Shown here piece by piece: positions 9,522-21,429 of a DNA stretch of 64,000 nucleotides. Position numbers and translations under genes: made by a program. The stretch spans positions 90,908,001 to 90,972,000 of the forward strand of contig NC_069362.1 of NCBI RefSeq assembly GCF_021730395.1, read 5' to 3'. The notes below the pieces were generated by a model. It made no database searches, was not told the origin of the DNA, and saw nothing but the letters and a program-made list of their open reading frames with translations. Positions within the stretch are counted from its first letter, which is position 1. Each line of letters begins with the position of its first letter. Source of the stretch: Mercenaria mercenaria (Eukaryota > Mollusca > Bivalvia > Venerida > Veneridae).

Positions 9522-10929
9522 ATATATTCCCTATTACCATTCTCGTGTTTATTTTCAATTATCAATTTTGTGCATAACGATCTTTTTTAATATGAGCAAA
9601 TATGTATTAATATTTGACCAAACATGTTTGAATTATTAAAAAATGATCAAAAAGCTATTTGTTTCAACATGTTCAAATGACCAAATATGTTAAACACACT
9701 ATGTCTTTGAGAACATCTGTTACACATATATAACAGCCCATTCTCTTAAAAGTTTAAATGAATATATACTGTACAGTATGATCCAAATATGCTGATTATG
9801 TGACTATTTGATATGTAGTTGTATTTGTAAATATACTTTCATGATGTACCTATGGTGCATGCCAAATAAAATATCTGTTCTTCTCTGTTCTGTTCTATTG
9901 TCTGGTTTTTTTTAACTGATACAGTTTTATTCTGCAAGACAATTAACTGATAGCGCGCGGTCCTAGATCCGTTATATTTAAACCCAGCTCTAAGCAGGGG
10001 CCGCAAGTTCGAGTCCGAGTGAAGAAAACGATCTGCTTGAAGATCGTAGTTCATATCTCTTCCATAACCAATGGACGGAGACACCCGTTAAGTTCAGATA
10101 CTGATTCCAAGACAAAAGTATATAAAAAATTGAACTTTCATTGAAAAGCAGCATTATTCCGACGTTGATGTGGAAAATGTGAAAAAAAGTACAAAGAAAA
10201 TTATAAGCAGATATATGTGGCCCTTTATATTCGGACTTGCTCCGTGTAAATGACTAGCAAACATACTGTCTTACGAAAATATTTCAAAAGTCTTTACTGA
10301 GCAACAGTGTGTTTGGCTGTGTGTGCGCGTGCGCGTGCGTGCTTTTAGAGAGAAATAGCATGAAGTAGACGTGTAATACAGATATACGTAAGGGTGATAC
10401 CTCCTTTTATGGAACGCCATAGCTGTCTTCTGATGTTGATATAGCACTTTATGCTGAACATATGCCGGTATATGAAATGCCTGTATTCATACATACAGTG
10501 TTTATACATGTATATAAAGAATTTAACACTGTATAGGCGGTGCTTCCATCTATATTTGCGATGATTTTAACTGTGTATATGGTTGTTTCAACTGTATATG
10601 TTGTGCTTTTAATAGTATGGGCGGTGATTCCATTTGCATTTGTGGTCTTTTTAACTTTATATGCATGTTATTATTATCGCTTCGAAATTAACTATCCTTC
10701 GTTAGTTTTATACTTCATTGGTTTCTATTGTATATGTTTTGGCGGGTTTTTGCACGAACATTTCGTGCAATTCTGCCAGTATATATAGGTTTTTTCGCGC
10801 TTTATCTCCACTCGAGGTTAAAATTTGGCAGCAAACATACGTTTATGCCCACCCTCCCTTCCAGTTAAATTTGATAATTTGGTAAATTTGTTCGAGGCTT
10901 GACACTACTAAGAAAGCCATAAGTCTCTG
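9522..10929. other. Non-coding stretch with a LINE-like 3' tail and a GT-rich microsatellite
   Basis: At 9770-9897 the plus strand ends in AAATAAAATATCTG followed by repeats of TGTTC, like 3' ends of bivalve LINEs. A (GT/GC)n run lies at about 10308-10345. At 10015-10030 GTTCGAGTCC resembles a Pol III B-box but no cloverleaf is evident. An 82-codon hydrophobic frame at 10540-10788 looks like AT-rich chance sequence. Confidence 0.45.
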
Positions 10930-12440
10930 AAACGCCTCTAAAGCTCAAGAGTATTTGAATGAAGCTCAGCAAAAATTACATCATAGAAATAAGTTGATTA
11001 GAATCGCAGATTCCTCACCGTCTGGATGGTCCACGATAGCAGAGTATGAGCAAATAGATGTTGCCAGTGACTCCGACGATGATAAAAAGATACGTAGGGC
11101 TGAGGAGAGGGCCAAGGCAAAATTGGAAAAATCCAAGAAGTTTGACACAACCCCCGACATTAACAGTCGTTATTCATCTGACAATAATGTAAGGTAAAAT
11201 AACTTATTCATTGCTTTAACACGTCTTGTTCGGTAGAGTCAGTGGTCTAGAGGTAACGCGCCCGAGTTACAAGGTAGAGGTCTTAAGATCGAATCTACGT
11301 CTGTCCGCATAATTTGTTTATTTAATTTTTTGTTGTTGTTGTTGTTTACTTATATATTTTTAGGCTTAAGTTATTTTTAAGAACTATAGATTTTAGATTT
11401 ATGTAAAACTACTGATTCTAATTTTATTTTATCTATTTGTTCAAAGTCATGTTATTATGATGTTATAACAACCTTTTATATTTGAAAAAAGCCCATTTGT
11501 GTAGTTGTATACTGTACGTGAGCTGTTTATAGAGAATAATATGAAATGCGAGAATCAAGGTAATTTGCATATGGTAATATTGCATTTTCACAAATATTAC
11601 ATACTTATAAAATTATTACGATAAATTATCTTTTTACAAAGTAAAAAACAATCTAAATGTAAATTAAGACATTTTGTCATCGTTTTATACATTTTGATGA
11701 GTTTTATGATATTTGTTTTTAAGCTTTATTAATTCTCGTTAATTAAACAAAAACAAACTTATTAAGTTTGAACTTTTAAATGTGTTTCTAATTTTACTTA
11801 TTTTAGTAATGTTCATTAATATTCAGTAAGTGGTGCGAAAAAATGAAACTTTCAAATTTACCCGCTTCTCCTACAACAGTAGCGCTTTATTTAGTGTCTA
11901 CTATTCAAGGCGAACATTTGTGTAGTAAATCTAAACTAAATTCTATTTTTTATGCTATTAATTGGGCGCATAATTTGTCGTTTTCATTAAATCCTTGTAC
12001 CGATGAGTGGCTAAAATTATGTTTAAACGGTTGCATAAGAATTGCTTCAAAGCCTATTAGCAAGAAGGAGCCTATTACCACAGATATTTTAAAACAGTTT
12101 ATCACGCACTTTGCTGCTGAGAACAGTTCCTTGTTAGACTTGAGATTAACGTGTTTATTTGTTTTGACATTCGCAGGATTTTTTCGTATTAGTGAATCTT
12201 TGAATATCAAAAGATCAGACATTCAATTTTTTGACACGCATTGTGAAATCTTCGTAGAAAAATCAAAGACTGATGTTTTAAGGGACGGAAACACTGTTGT
12301 TATTGCTCGTACGGGACATTTCTCCTGTCCCGTTTTAATTCTTGAGAGGTACTTGTTGGAAGCTGAAATAAAACCAGAATCAAAAGAATTCATATTTAGA
12401 CAAGTGCACTTTTGTAAAACTAAACATAAATACATTTTGT
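10930..12440 (+). pseudogene. Tyrosine recombinase of a Crypton/DIRS-like family, two coding blocks, broken
   Basis: Block 1 (about 10933-11196) encodes a helix followed by IRIADSSPSGWSTIAEYE and an acidic DSDDDKKIRRAEERA stretch, typical of the N-terminus of intron-bearing xerD-like recombinases in cnidarians and molluscs. It ends at a donor-like AAG|GTAAAATAA. Block 2 (from about 11827, after an ATATTCAG acceptor) continues KWCEK...LPASPTTVALYL and has LRLTCLFVLTFAGFFRISES, the catalytic-domain start, then EIFVEKSKTDVLRDGN and CPVLILERYL. The intervening intron holds a tRNA-like repeat. Similarity to the family fades at about 12440, where a TGTCGC-rich insertion begins. It differs in sequence from the recombinase at 5065-5586, so it is a separate element or a former host copy. 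Confidence 0.65.
11228..11300 (+). repeat. tRNA-like SINE fragment in the recombinase intron
   Basis: A-box-like GTGGTCTAGAGGTAACGC is followed 32 bases later by B-box-like AGATCGAATCT. The acceptor stem does not pair, so this is not a working tRNA gene. It is most likely a tRNA-derived SINE head. Confidence 0.45.
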
Positions 12441-12444
12441 ACGG

Positions 12445-12712
12445 AATCCTGTTCGTGCCACTTAAATTGTCGCTTCGCCAACACGCGACAACGCGATAAT
12501 TATCGCGTTGTCGCCTTGTCCGAAAACATACTTACATGCGAGATTTAACAATCCTCGCGAGGTTAAGAGGGCGACAATTATCGTCTTAATTGTCGCTTGT
12601 CCTTTTTAAACCTCGCATCGTGAAATTGAAATCCAATAGACATAGTTGCGAGAATTAGTAAAACCTCGCATTGTCGCATTGTCGCACTGTCGCTTGGGAT
12701 TATATTTCTGGA
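12445..12712. repeat. TGTCGC/CTCGCA-rich insertion with a 30-bp perfect palindrome
   Basis: The words TGTCGC or GCGACA occur at least seven times and CTCGCA or TGCGAG at least four times, in both orientations. Positions 12485-12514 form a perfect 30-bp palindrome centred between 12499 and 12500. Composition changes sharply against the AT-rich surroundings, and the recombinase homology stops at its edge. No target duplication was identified. The family is not recognised. Confidence 0.6.
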
Positions 12713-15700
12713 CAAATTGATCGATATAAATCTTCTTGGGTATTATTTATCAATACACCGAAACAAATTTCTAATGACAGTCTCTGCTGGCTGAACACCA
12801 CTAAATCCGACTGTACTATATTTCACATAAAATAAAGTTTTCGACATTTTCTAGCATATCAGATTTTCAGAGACTTATCGCTATTATAATATCTGAACGT
12901 TTGTGACAAAAAAGACAACATCTGTTCGTCCGTATGTACGTAATTTAGGGTAAAAGCTGTATTTCTGTACTTTCCATACGGAAAAAGTTCGTGTTTTTCA
13001 TTAACTTCAAATAATTGTAGAATGTTCCAAGCACAAGCTATTTTAATGAATATCTTTTATAAAATAAATCTAAACATGGTCTAAACAGATACGTAATTTA
13101 TAGCTTTTTACCGCCAAAGGTTTCGTCGGGGGACCGTCTAAAAGTGTACCATTTTTGGTGAAAATATGCATATTTCTTCATATACTAAATAGAGGGGTGG
13201 GCCTTGTCAGAGAAGCTATATCTTCATAACTTGATGTCTGATTTTAATAAATGCAAAGAGCAAGCCAGTACCTCGAGGAAACAGGTCAAGTCAGGTTCGA
13301 ACCCGGTCGGCTAGGGGTCAAAGTCATAGGTCAAAGTTCGGTAATATTCTCAAAATATGAAGTTTTCGCAGCAGTCAAGGCAGTCCTGAAAACAAAATAC
13401 AATCTTCACTAAGTCCAACAACACCATTGGAACAATTCTCTCGGCTCCCCCGGCCGGGCCAGCTTAGTCTTGGTCTGCACCCTACTGCATATAACAAGTT
13501 TGGTAATTTTCTGATACCTGTCCTGAGCTCTGATGGCATCATATTGACTTGTAAGTAGCTTAGACATCTACCAACATATCTATATATGGTATAGGTAGGT
13601 ACCCAGGATGTAGAGACTCGAACTCACCCCAAACCCAACGGCTATCCGAGGTACTCGTACATGGCATCAATCGATAGCCTGGACTTTATCGAAAACCTTT
13701 CCGACGTGGTCAAAATAAGCAGATTTTCAAAGTTCGAACACTGCCTGGTGACCTTCTACAACCTGCCCTGACTCTTCGGGCTACACTAGGTACCTGAACG
13801 TGGTCTCAATCTTTAGCTAGGACCTATACTTACACGAGCATGTATAATATATGTACTATGTCATTCTTCGGTGCCATATTTGTTAATTTTCATTGCTTCC
13901 ACTTTTAAAAAAAAAGAATAGTTTTACTGAGTATCAAAATAATTTGAACTGATCTATGTAAAATGACATCAAGATGTAACGGGTGTTAACTGGCGAATCA
14001 AACATACTTTGTTTAAAACCTGATGAATTCAGACGAACCTGAATATGATATGAAGGAATCACGATATTGTAAAAGACATAAGTATGAAACATGACGAGTA
14101 AGCAGAGACAAAGTAAAAATTCTATCTCCTAAAACAAACGAGAAGATTAAAAACAACTTTCGGTAGAGAGACTAACGGTTTACCATTTGACATATTCTTT
14201 TGATAATTAAACTCATTTTTATAAAGGAACCTGATGATTTATTGGTGAATTGTTCTTTTTTCCACTTTTCATATATGGATGAGAAACTGACATGGTTACT
14301 CCCACGTTATTTACTTGTCGTGTACGTATTACTCATTTCAAGAATTCACGAGCAAATAATAACTTGTTTTATATAAATTGCTTTCACATTTCAAATGTAT
14401 AGCTAATGATAGAAGATTGAACCGCCTGTTTATTTCATTTTTTTAAAAAACAGAATGATATGCTAACATTTGTGACAGCTTATAAGCAAACATATTTGTC
14501 CTCAAATACTAGCTACAGTGCATCGTTTGACCTATATCATCTGCTTAAAATGTTTTAATGAACGTATCGGCAGATCTTTCGAACTCCCACCTCCTTCCTA
14601 CCCCAATATCCTGTATCATACCTTGGAGAAGTAAGATTTGGGCTTTCTCTTGGTTGTTTTGCCATAACCAACACTTTTAAACATTTAATGGTAATTATTT
14701 AGATTTCATACGCAATTCAAAACGTTTAGACAACCTTGACGTCCGATAAAGAAAATTTACATCTTCGAAAAAATGTTATGACAAAAACGTAAGCAAATCT
14801 CGTGTCCCGAGTTTTTTCTGTGCAAAAGTATTGTACTTACATTTTTGCATTTGAAATTCAGTTTCATATCTCCAAAGTTAACCTAAAATATATAACAGGT
14901 TATAACAATAATAAAACTAAAATATAAAAACACAAAAATGTTTTAGGATATAAATAATATTTGTTAATTTACATACAGGCAATACCTCAAAACCTATCGG
15001 TGTAAAACATTTTTTTTTATTTCATGTAAAATAGATGAATATCCGTATATCAAGTGGAAGATAGCTTCTCTCGTGCGGTGAAAAAGGTCAATGAGACTGT
15101 TTGTTTATTTTTTAAAGCAGTAAACAAAACCGTCATAATGAAAGATACCTATTTTCTTGTCATGGTGAAATTTGTCAAAAGAAATCTGCCTAATTAATAT
15201 AAAACTTCGATTTTAGTCCAGTCATAAACATAGAAATGAAATTGTCTTCCATACCTGCTTTAAACATGCTGAAGAATCGATGAAAGGAAAGTCGGTGCCG
15301 CTTGTCAAATTTATGCTCCTATTTAGGTATATAAACGTTTTTGATCCAGATGAATTTGTGAAGAAATAGTCTGCCTTAATTCTAACTGGTTCGATACTTC
15401 CCGTTTTACAGGTAAAATTAGCTACCAGGGAACCTATTTTTAAAAGTGAAAACATATAATACATCAGATTTTCATAATGCCCGTTTCGTGACAAACACGT
15501 TAAATGGCGTTTTACATACAAAGGCAGCTACTTCGAGCGCTTAATTCATCCTCTACCAGTACAGAATTGAAAGATCGAAATATCTGGCCAGAGCGACAGA
15601 GGGACAGAGGGAGAGAGAGAGAGACCTTTTAGACACAGACATGCCCGGCTAACTGATTTTTTTTATTTCAGCGACCAACACCATCCGCAATATTAGTTAT

Positions 15701-16330
15701 CGGTGTATACTAATCATACTTCCCATTCATGGGTTCTCAGACATTGTAAGTATCATAAAAGGTCATTCTTATCTGCACTTATAAAATATATTCAGTATTT
15801 TCTACACATACTCTCATTGATTGTACTTAGTGGCACTGCATTCGTTTCATTCCCTTCTTACCTATTTTAGTGTGTAATTCATATGACTATTCTTTGACAA
15901 CATATTTTTTCCTTTCTTTTTTTTTGTGTTTTTCCTTTTTTCTTTTTTTCTCTTTTATTTATTTTTTCTCTCCTTATGTCTTATCACAAAGTGTAATAGT
16001 CTTGCAGTGTTCACATTTTCTATCATGGATTTTTATGTTTTCGTTAGTCTATTTCTGTTATAACTATTTCATGCAGACATAAAAACAATATTATTCTTAA
16101 AAAGTTTTTAAATGTAATCCAACGCTTTTCCGTACTTTCCTCACAAAAGAGTTTTTAGGGTTTTGGTGCTAGGATTACATATAATATTTATTCCTAAATC
16201 GCTTGTACATAATTTTATCTTCTAATATTGCCTAGATTTCAAAACAGTTTTCATTGTACTTCATACTGTTTATGCAACTAAGGATTAATTTGTTCACTGT
16301 GTCTTTCACTTCACTGTCTATGTTACATAA
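12713..16330. other. Long stretch without a recognised gene
   Basis: About 13130-13860 is richer in G+C than its surroundings and has B-box-like GGTTCGAACCC at about 13293, with short mixed-orientation GTACC words; it is probably an unrecognised repeat. At 15600-15625 there is a short GA-rich run, and at 15905-15975 a long pyrimidine-rich tract. A 99-codon minus frame at 15222-15521 was not recognised and lacks convincing signals. Confidence 0.4.
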
Positions 16331-16334
16331 AGAT

Positions 16335-16882
16335 TTTGTTTAGGTACATCTATTCTGAAAAACTATGAAAGCTATAGCTTTGAAACTTTGCACGCTTGTT
16401 TATCATCAGTACGTGACTGTGTAGGTCAAGACCAATAACTCTGATATGTATTTATCAGAATTATGGCTCTTTTCGTACTTTAGTTTTTGGGTTAAAATTT
16501 TTGATCGGATCCATCTTTTCTCAAAAGCTGTAAGAGCTACGGCTTTGAATCTTTGCACATTTGTTTTTCATCGTGTAGGTCAGGAACCATAACTCTGATA
16601 TGAATGTTTTCAGAATTATTGCTCTTTTTGTACTTAGAAAATATGAGTTTCTTGGTTAAAATATGTGTTCAGGTCCGCCTTTTCTCAAAAACTATAAAAG
16701 TTACAGCTTTGAAACTTTGCACATTTGTTTATCATCATAAGATACAGGCCAAGAACCATAACTCTAACCTGCACTTTGTCAGAATTATGGCCCTTTTGTA
16801 CTAATTCTGAACTGGTTTTCTTTTTCTTACATACTGTCCAGCACTTGCAGACGAGCGATGGCACCCGTAGGCGGTGCTCTTG
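16335..16882 (+). mobile_element. Satellite-bearing non-autonomous element (pearl/Helentron-like), three units
   Basis: Three diverged units of about 165 bp recur with markers GCTTTGAAACTTTGCAC at about 16378, 16542 and 16706. The right end is a hairpin, GGCACCCGTAGGCGGTGC, followed by TCTTG. The same end closes the element at 46473-47499. Internal tandem repeats plus a 3' hairpin are known for the bivalve pearl elements and other Helentron-associated elements; the assignment here is by structure. Confidence 0.6.
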
Positions 16883-18045
16883 TTATATTATTATGATAGA
16901 CTGGCTATAGCCAAATATGTTATCCTCTTTAAATAAAGTTATAATCATTATCAATATTATTATTAACTTAGCGTAGCTCTTTGAGAAAAGACAGTCTGGG
17001 TCTTTAACGTGACTGGTCAGTAGGACCTATACACGCAAAGCCGTTTTTCCTGGGAAGTACCAGTACTGGCAAGAATACAAATAAGAATATTTCAAAAATT
17101 TCCAGTGCCTGGACTGGGATTCAAACTCCGTACTTCTGTATTGACAGTCAAGCGTGTACTACTAGACAATCGAGTCACCTTTTATATATGTAATACAGTT
17201 TCCGTTTTGGCGTTTGTAATTCCAAGTAAAAGTAAAAGCCATTTATACGGTAATATTCTCAACTTAGTTGTTACATTTGTCACTTAGGTGTCAAAAATTG
17301 ACATATTCCAATGGAAATTTGCCAAAATGTTAAACGATCATTTCTTTTCGGAAAAAAAACCGTAGCAATGATAGCCGTGATAACCATAATACCAAAAGTC
17401 ACTTAATAACTGCATCTAACCTATGGTCGTTTGTTTGGCTAGTAGTACCACCCGCAATATAAAACACATTTTGCGACCAAAAAACAAAACAAACAATAAC
17501 ACGGTATAGACTTGGAAAATATTAAGTAAAGTAGTATGTAATGACACTGGCATGAAATATCAACCTACCATGTGGTAAGAAGTAATGGTGAAAGAGAAAA
17601 AACTGTGAAAACATGCTACTGTGGAAAAAAGACCAAATGCTGCAAACTTACCAACACTCTGGTCCTCATTTATTGGAACTGAAATTTAAAACGCAAAATG
17701 TTTTATGTGCTGATTTACGGCATAAAAAGTAAAGATAACAATGAGACTGGTGAATCGAGGTTTTGAACGTTTAATTTAACTCGGATAAGAAACCGACACG
17801 AGCGAAACGCCATGTTTTCGTTCACATTGATTTCTTTCTTACGAATAACTTTATTTCAACGCCTCTTCTCTGTAAACTAGGGCATTTACACGAAAAATAC
17901 AATTATAAGATATCTGAAATCCAGGACATATAGCTTACTTTTACTGTTAAAACATCTAAATATATAAGGTGTAACAAAAGAGACTGTGCTAGTTGAAGAA
18001 AAATTAACGCATCCTCACACTGTTGTCCTTCTGCTAGAAGATTTT
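16883..18045. other. Non-coding stretch with a LINE-like tail and a tRNA-like SINE fragment
   Basis: AAATAAAGTTATAATCATTATCA at about 16932 resembles a LINE 3' tail. At 17105-17170 (minus strand) lies a SINE head related to 4352-4425, with GGAGTTTGAATCCC as the B box. Nothing else was recognised. Confidence 0.45.
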
Positions 18046-18294
18046 TGTTTTGTTTTTAATTGGCTTAACGTTGCACTGACACAAATTTCCAGCTTTGATG
18101 CTGGAGGAAGACCCCATGTGCCCCTCCGTGCATTATTTCACCACGAGCGGGCACCTGGGTAGAACCACCCACCTGTACGGCTTCCTCATATGATCATATG
18201 AAGAATTCAACGCCCGAATAAGGCTCGAAACCACATCCGTATGGGGCAAGTTATTCAAAATCCTTGACCTTAACCACTCGGCCACGCAGGCCCC
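18046..18294 (-). mobile_element. tRNA-derived SINE, likely molluscan V-SINE/Meta type
   Basis: On the minus strand it begins with a tRNA-Ser-like head: CCTGCGTGGCCGAGTGG carries the A box, and GGTTTCGAGCC the B box. A conserved central domain follows, with GGTGGTTCTACCCAGGTGCC and CTTCCTCCAGCATCAAAGC, and the element ends in an A/C-rich AAAACAAAACAAAA tail at about 18046. This head-centre-tail plan matches V-SINEs such as RUDI of bivalves (from memory of the family). CATATGATCATATG in the middle is a perfect palindrome. Confidence 0.75.
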
Positions 18295-20600
18295 TTTACA
18301 AGAAGATGTAATACTTACTAGGCCCCTGGCTATAGCATCGACATACTAACACTAACAGTAATATCACTTGTTTCTTCATCCTGTTCAAAAGAATTATGTC
18401 ACATATTTATTCTTTAATAACGGAAAGCACGATGTTTATTTATATTCTTTGTGAAAAAAATCTATGTTGTCATTTTTATGTGTTTTAGAACATGTAAACG
18501 TCAGTTTAATATTCTTTGAGTAATGTAATTTATTTAACTACATAGTTTGGGACCTCATAGGCGAGATACCCCTAGCGAGTGATTTGAATAAATTTCACAA
18601 TCTGGCTGAATAAACCGTATAAACTAAATACCCTTTTTATTCAATCAGAAATAAATAAAATGGCATACTTTAATGTCACTCACCTGTCTAAAATAACTTT
18701 ATGAAAATCACATAATCGGACAAAATGTATCACTTAATTTCCTTTTAGATACTTTTTGTAGATGCTCTGTTTAAAACGATGATTTTTGGAGAATTGAAGA
18801 ATGTCAACTTTTGATAATAGCGAAAAGTTGTGTCGGTGTTATCTGTTAAAGTAGATAAGCTGTCAATCCTTTATGCACATCACAGCCAAAGTCCCATCAC
18901 TCGCCCAATGTGAAGTGCATTGATAACGCATTATTAATCAGCATTATATCTAAATCAAATTCAAAATATCAAAGTATTTTTGTATGTATCACGTCGTGTT
19001 GATAACATGATATGCTGACGCGGATCATTGGTCCACAGGTATCAAGCCTATTTAGAAAATGTCTAAAGGAAATATAAATGATAAAAAATATCTTATATCT
19101 CGCTTCAAATTCACGAAAATATCGAATATCTTTGACACATTAATTTAGCTTTATTTATGAAAAAACTAATTCTCAACTAAACTAGAATGCATGACATTCT
19201 CCAGGGACATGTTGAAGGTTGTTTTTTTTTTAATTTCAGAACAGCTTTAAGTCGGACTACTTTATCAAAACACCACTGCATCAAGTCACAAGTGCTCCAA
19301 TTCGAACCTAAAAATATCATAGTAATGCGCACGTGCACAAGTCCTGCGTAGTGTTATATTCGCTTTTACAGGTACATGCCTCCTGATAAACATCACCATA
19401 TCGTCTTTTATCAAAAAAATCTCATAAATTTGATGTTTTATCAATAAGATAAAGTGCGACCAGTTTTTATGCATGCATGTAGCGGTAACCTTTTATCAAA
19501 TTTAAAGTAAACAAGAGTATTTTTCAAAATGTAAACTCCCTTTAACTCACTGATTGTTTTAATGATCCGTTTTATAAATATGTTCCTGTTTTAAATTGTG
19601 AACTTTTTGGCGCATGGAACTTCGAGACGCTATCAGTTCGTCATTTCCGACTGAATATTTTTCCGTATCCGATGGGAGTTGAACATGCTGTATTTGAGAC
19701 AGGAAAGTCGTAGGTATATATAATAAATATAAAGATTTATTACATATGCATTAAAGGATTCGGGTGCAAATATATATACTTTTATCTTTTGACTAATGAA
19801 ATTTACTTGTGATGGACTGATTAAATATCATTAACTTAGTAACATCGATATCAATGTTGTCGTATAATATATTTTACCAGTGAAGCTAAACTTTAATGAA
19901 GGAAACTGAAACGACAACGTGACAACATAGTGTGTTATAGAACTTTCAACCTTTACCTCTCTTCCATTGTGAAGAGTTTTTTTTTTTATTATTTAATACG
20001 TTGATAAATTCAAAACCAAAGTTGCAAGGTGTATTTGTATTTACAATCAAAGCAAAATTTGATTAGGTGCTGCAACCCACATCGTACGCAAATTTTGAAT
20101 AGCGCAAATTTTAAGCGGGATGTGTAGATATAGAGGATATTTGTTTGTTTCAGCGTAAGACTGAAATATCTTTCACGAGTAAACACCAATGCAATATTTT
20201 CACAAGTAGCAAATGATAAGATATGTTGTTTTTGAGAGAAAGATATTTTGATCTTGCATGTAAAACAAACAAAAAATCTTTTTACTTCATACTTTGTACT
20301 ATGTTTTGACTAAATTTACCCAATTTTAGAGTTTCTTACCAGTAAAAATATACCTGATATTTTTCATTGTGAAAACATCAAATATATTTCGCTCTAATTT
20401 TTCAATAATTCACTGAAAAATATGTAATAAATAAATTTCTTTACAGTTATTGCGTAGAATGCAAACAACTTTAATTTAAGGTATCGTAGAAACTTTAATT
20501 ATCTATTATTTATTTCATTTCTGCATAATTGATTGAAATTAATTTTTACTCTTTATGGAAAGAATTCTATCATGATAAAACTCTCCTACAATATTACATA
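18295..20600. other. No gene seen
   Basis: AT-rich DNA. No ORF with protein-like composition, RNA gene or clear repeat was recognised. Confidence 0.4.
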
Positions 20601-20715
20601 TATTAGTGTTATTATTATCCTTATTATTACAATTATCAGTAATAGCAGCAATAGTAACAGTAATAACATCATTAGCGGTAGTAGTATTTTAGTATCATTA
20701 TTATTTTATTTTCAA
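20600..20715. repeat. Imperfect TTA/AAT-rich microsatellite
   Basis: Runs of TTATTATT, AATAGCAGCAATAGTAACAG and TTATTATTTTA form a degenerate trinucleotide tract. Frames through it are low-complexity (runs of N, S and I) and are not genes. Confidence 0.6.
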
Positions 20716-21429
20716 CAAAACTTTTAGCAACTCAACCCATTAGCATTACACACAGTTTTCTATACATGAGTTATAAACTTTTAACATAATTATTTAACTT
20801 TATTCATAACAGTGGAAATAAAACCCGCTTTTCTATAGATTTCAACATAATTCAAATAAACGCATTATTTTTCATTAAAGCAACCATGGATCATTATCTT
20901 CCTTCTCACCTTATGACGTCATAACTGATGATATCCAATCTTTCGACCAATAGCATTTCCATGCATACTGATAAATGACCAGTGTTCTGCAAATATTGAC
21001 CATACGTTCCGGATATCAGTCAAGAACCTGTCCCCAATGCTGTTTGTTTAAAGCGTTCTATGCTGCCAACGTCACGAGGCACCGAGGTAACTGTGGTCCT
21101 AAAACCAATATAAGCATATTGAAATGCTTTGACATAATATTTACACAGGAATCCAAAAGGAACACAGACCATATATGTAAACAAATGCATTTGTTCCTAA
21201 ATCCTAAAGGAAAGACATTCGCTGTAAATTAGAGTGAAGATGATTAATGATGATACAAGAAACGAATCAACTTGTCATCAACCCGTTATTTAACATATGA
21301 AAACAGTGGCTTGCTTGCTTACTGAACGTGCTGCATTTTTATCTTTGTTTTCCTTCAAATTGTTTGTGAACTTTTAGGACAGTTTTGTTTGAAGATTTGA
21401 AGTTGTGGGGCATTCGAACATCTATATAA
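20716..21429. other. Upstream region of the first receptor gene
   Basis: A palindromic TGACGTCA (CRE/ATF-type site) lies at 20914-20921, about 510 bp before the receptor start. No core promoter could be placed. An 85-codon frame at 20975-21232 was not recognised. Confidence 0.35.

Noticed and set aside
10015-10035. Possible tRNA gene (GTTCGAGTCC)
   Set aside because: Only a B-box-like word is present; no acceptor stem or anticodon arm pairs convincingly.
11228-11300. Possible tRNA gene
   Set aside because: A- and B-box words are present but the acceptor stem does not pair; better read as a SINE head.
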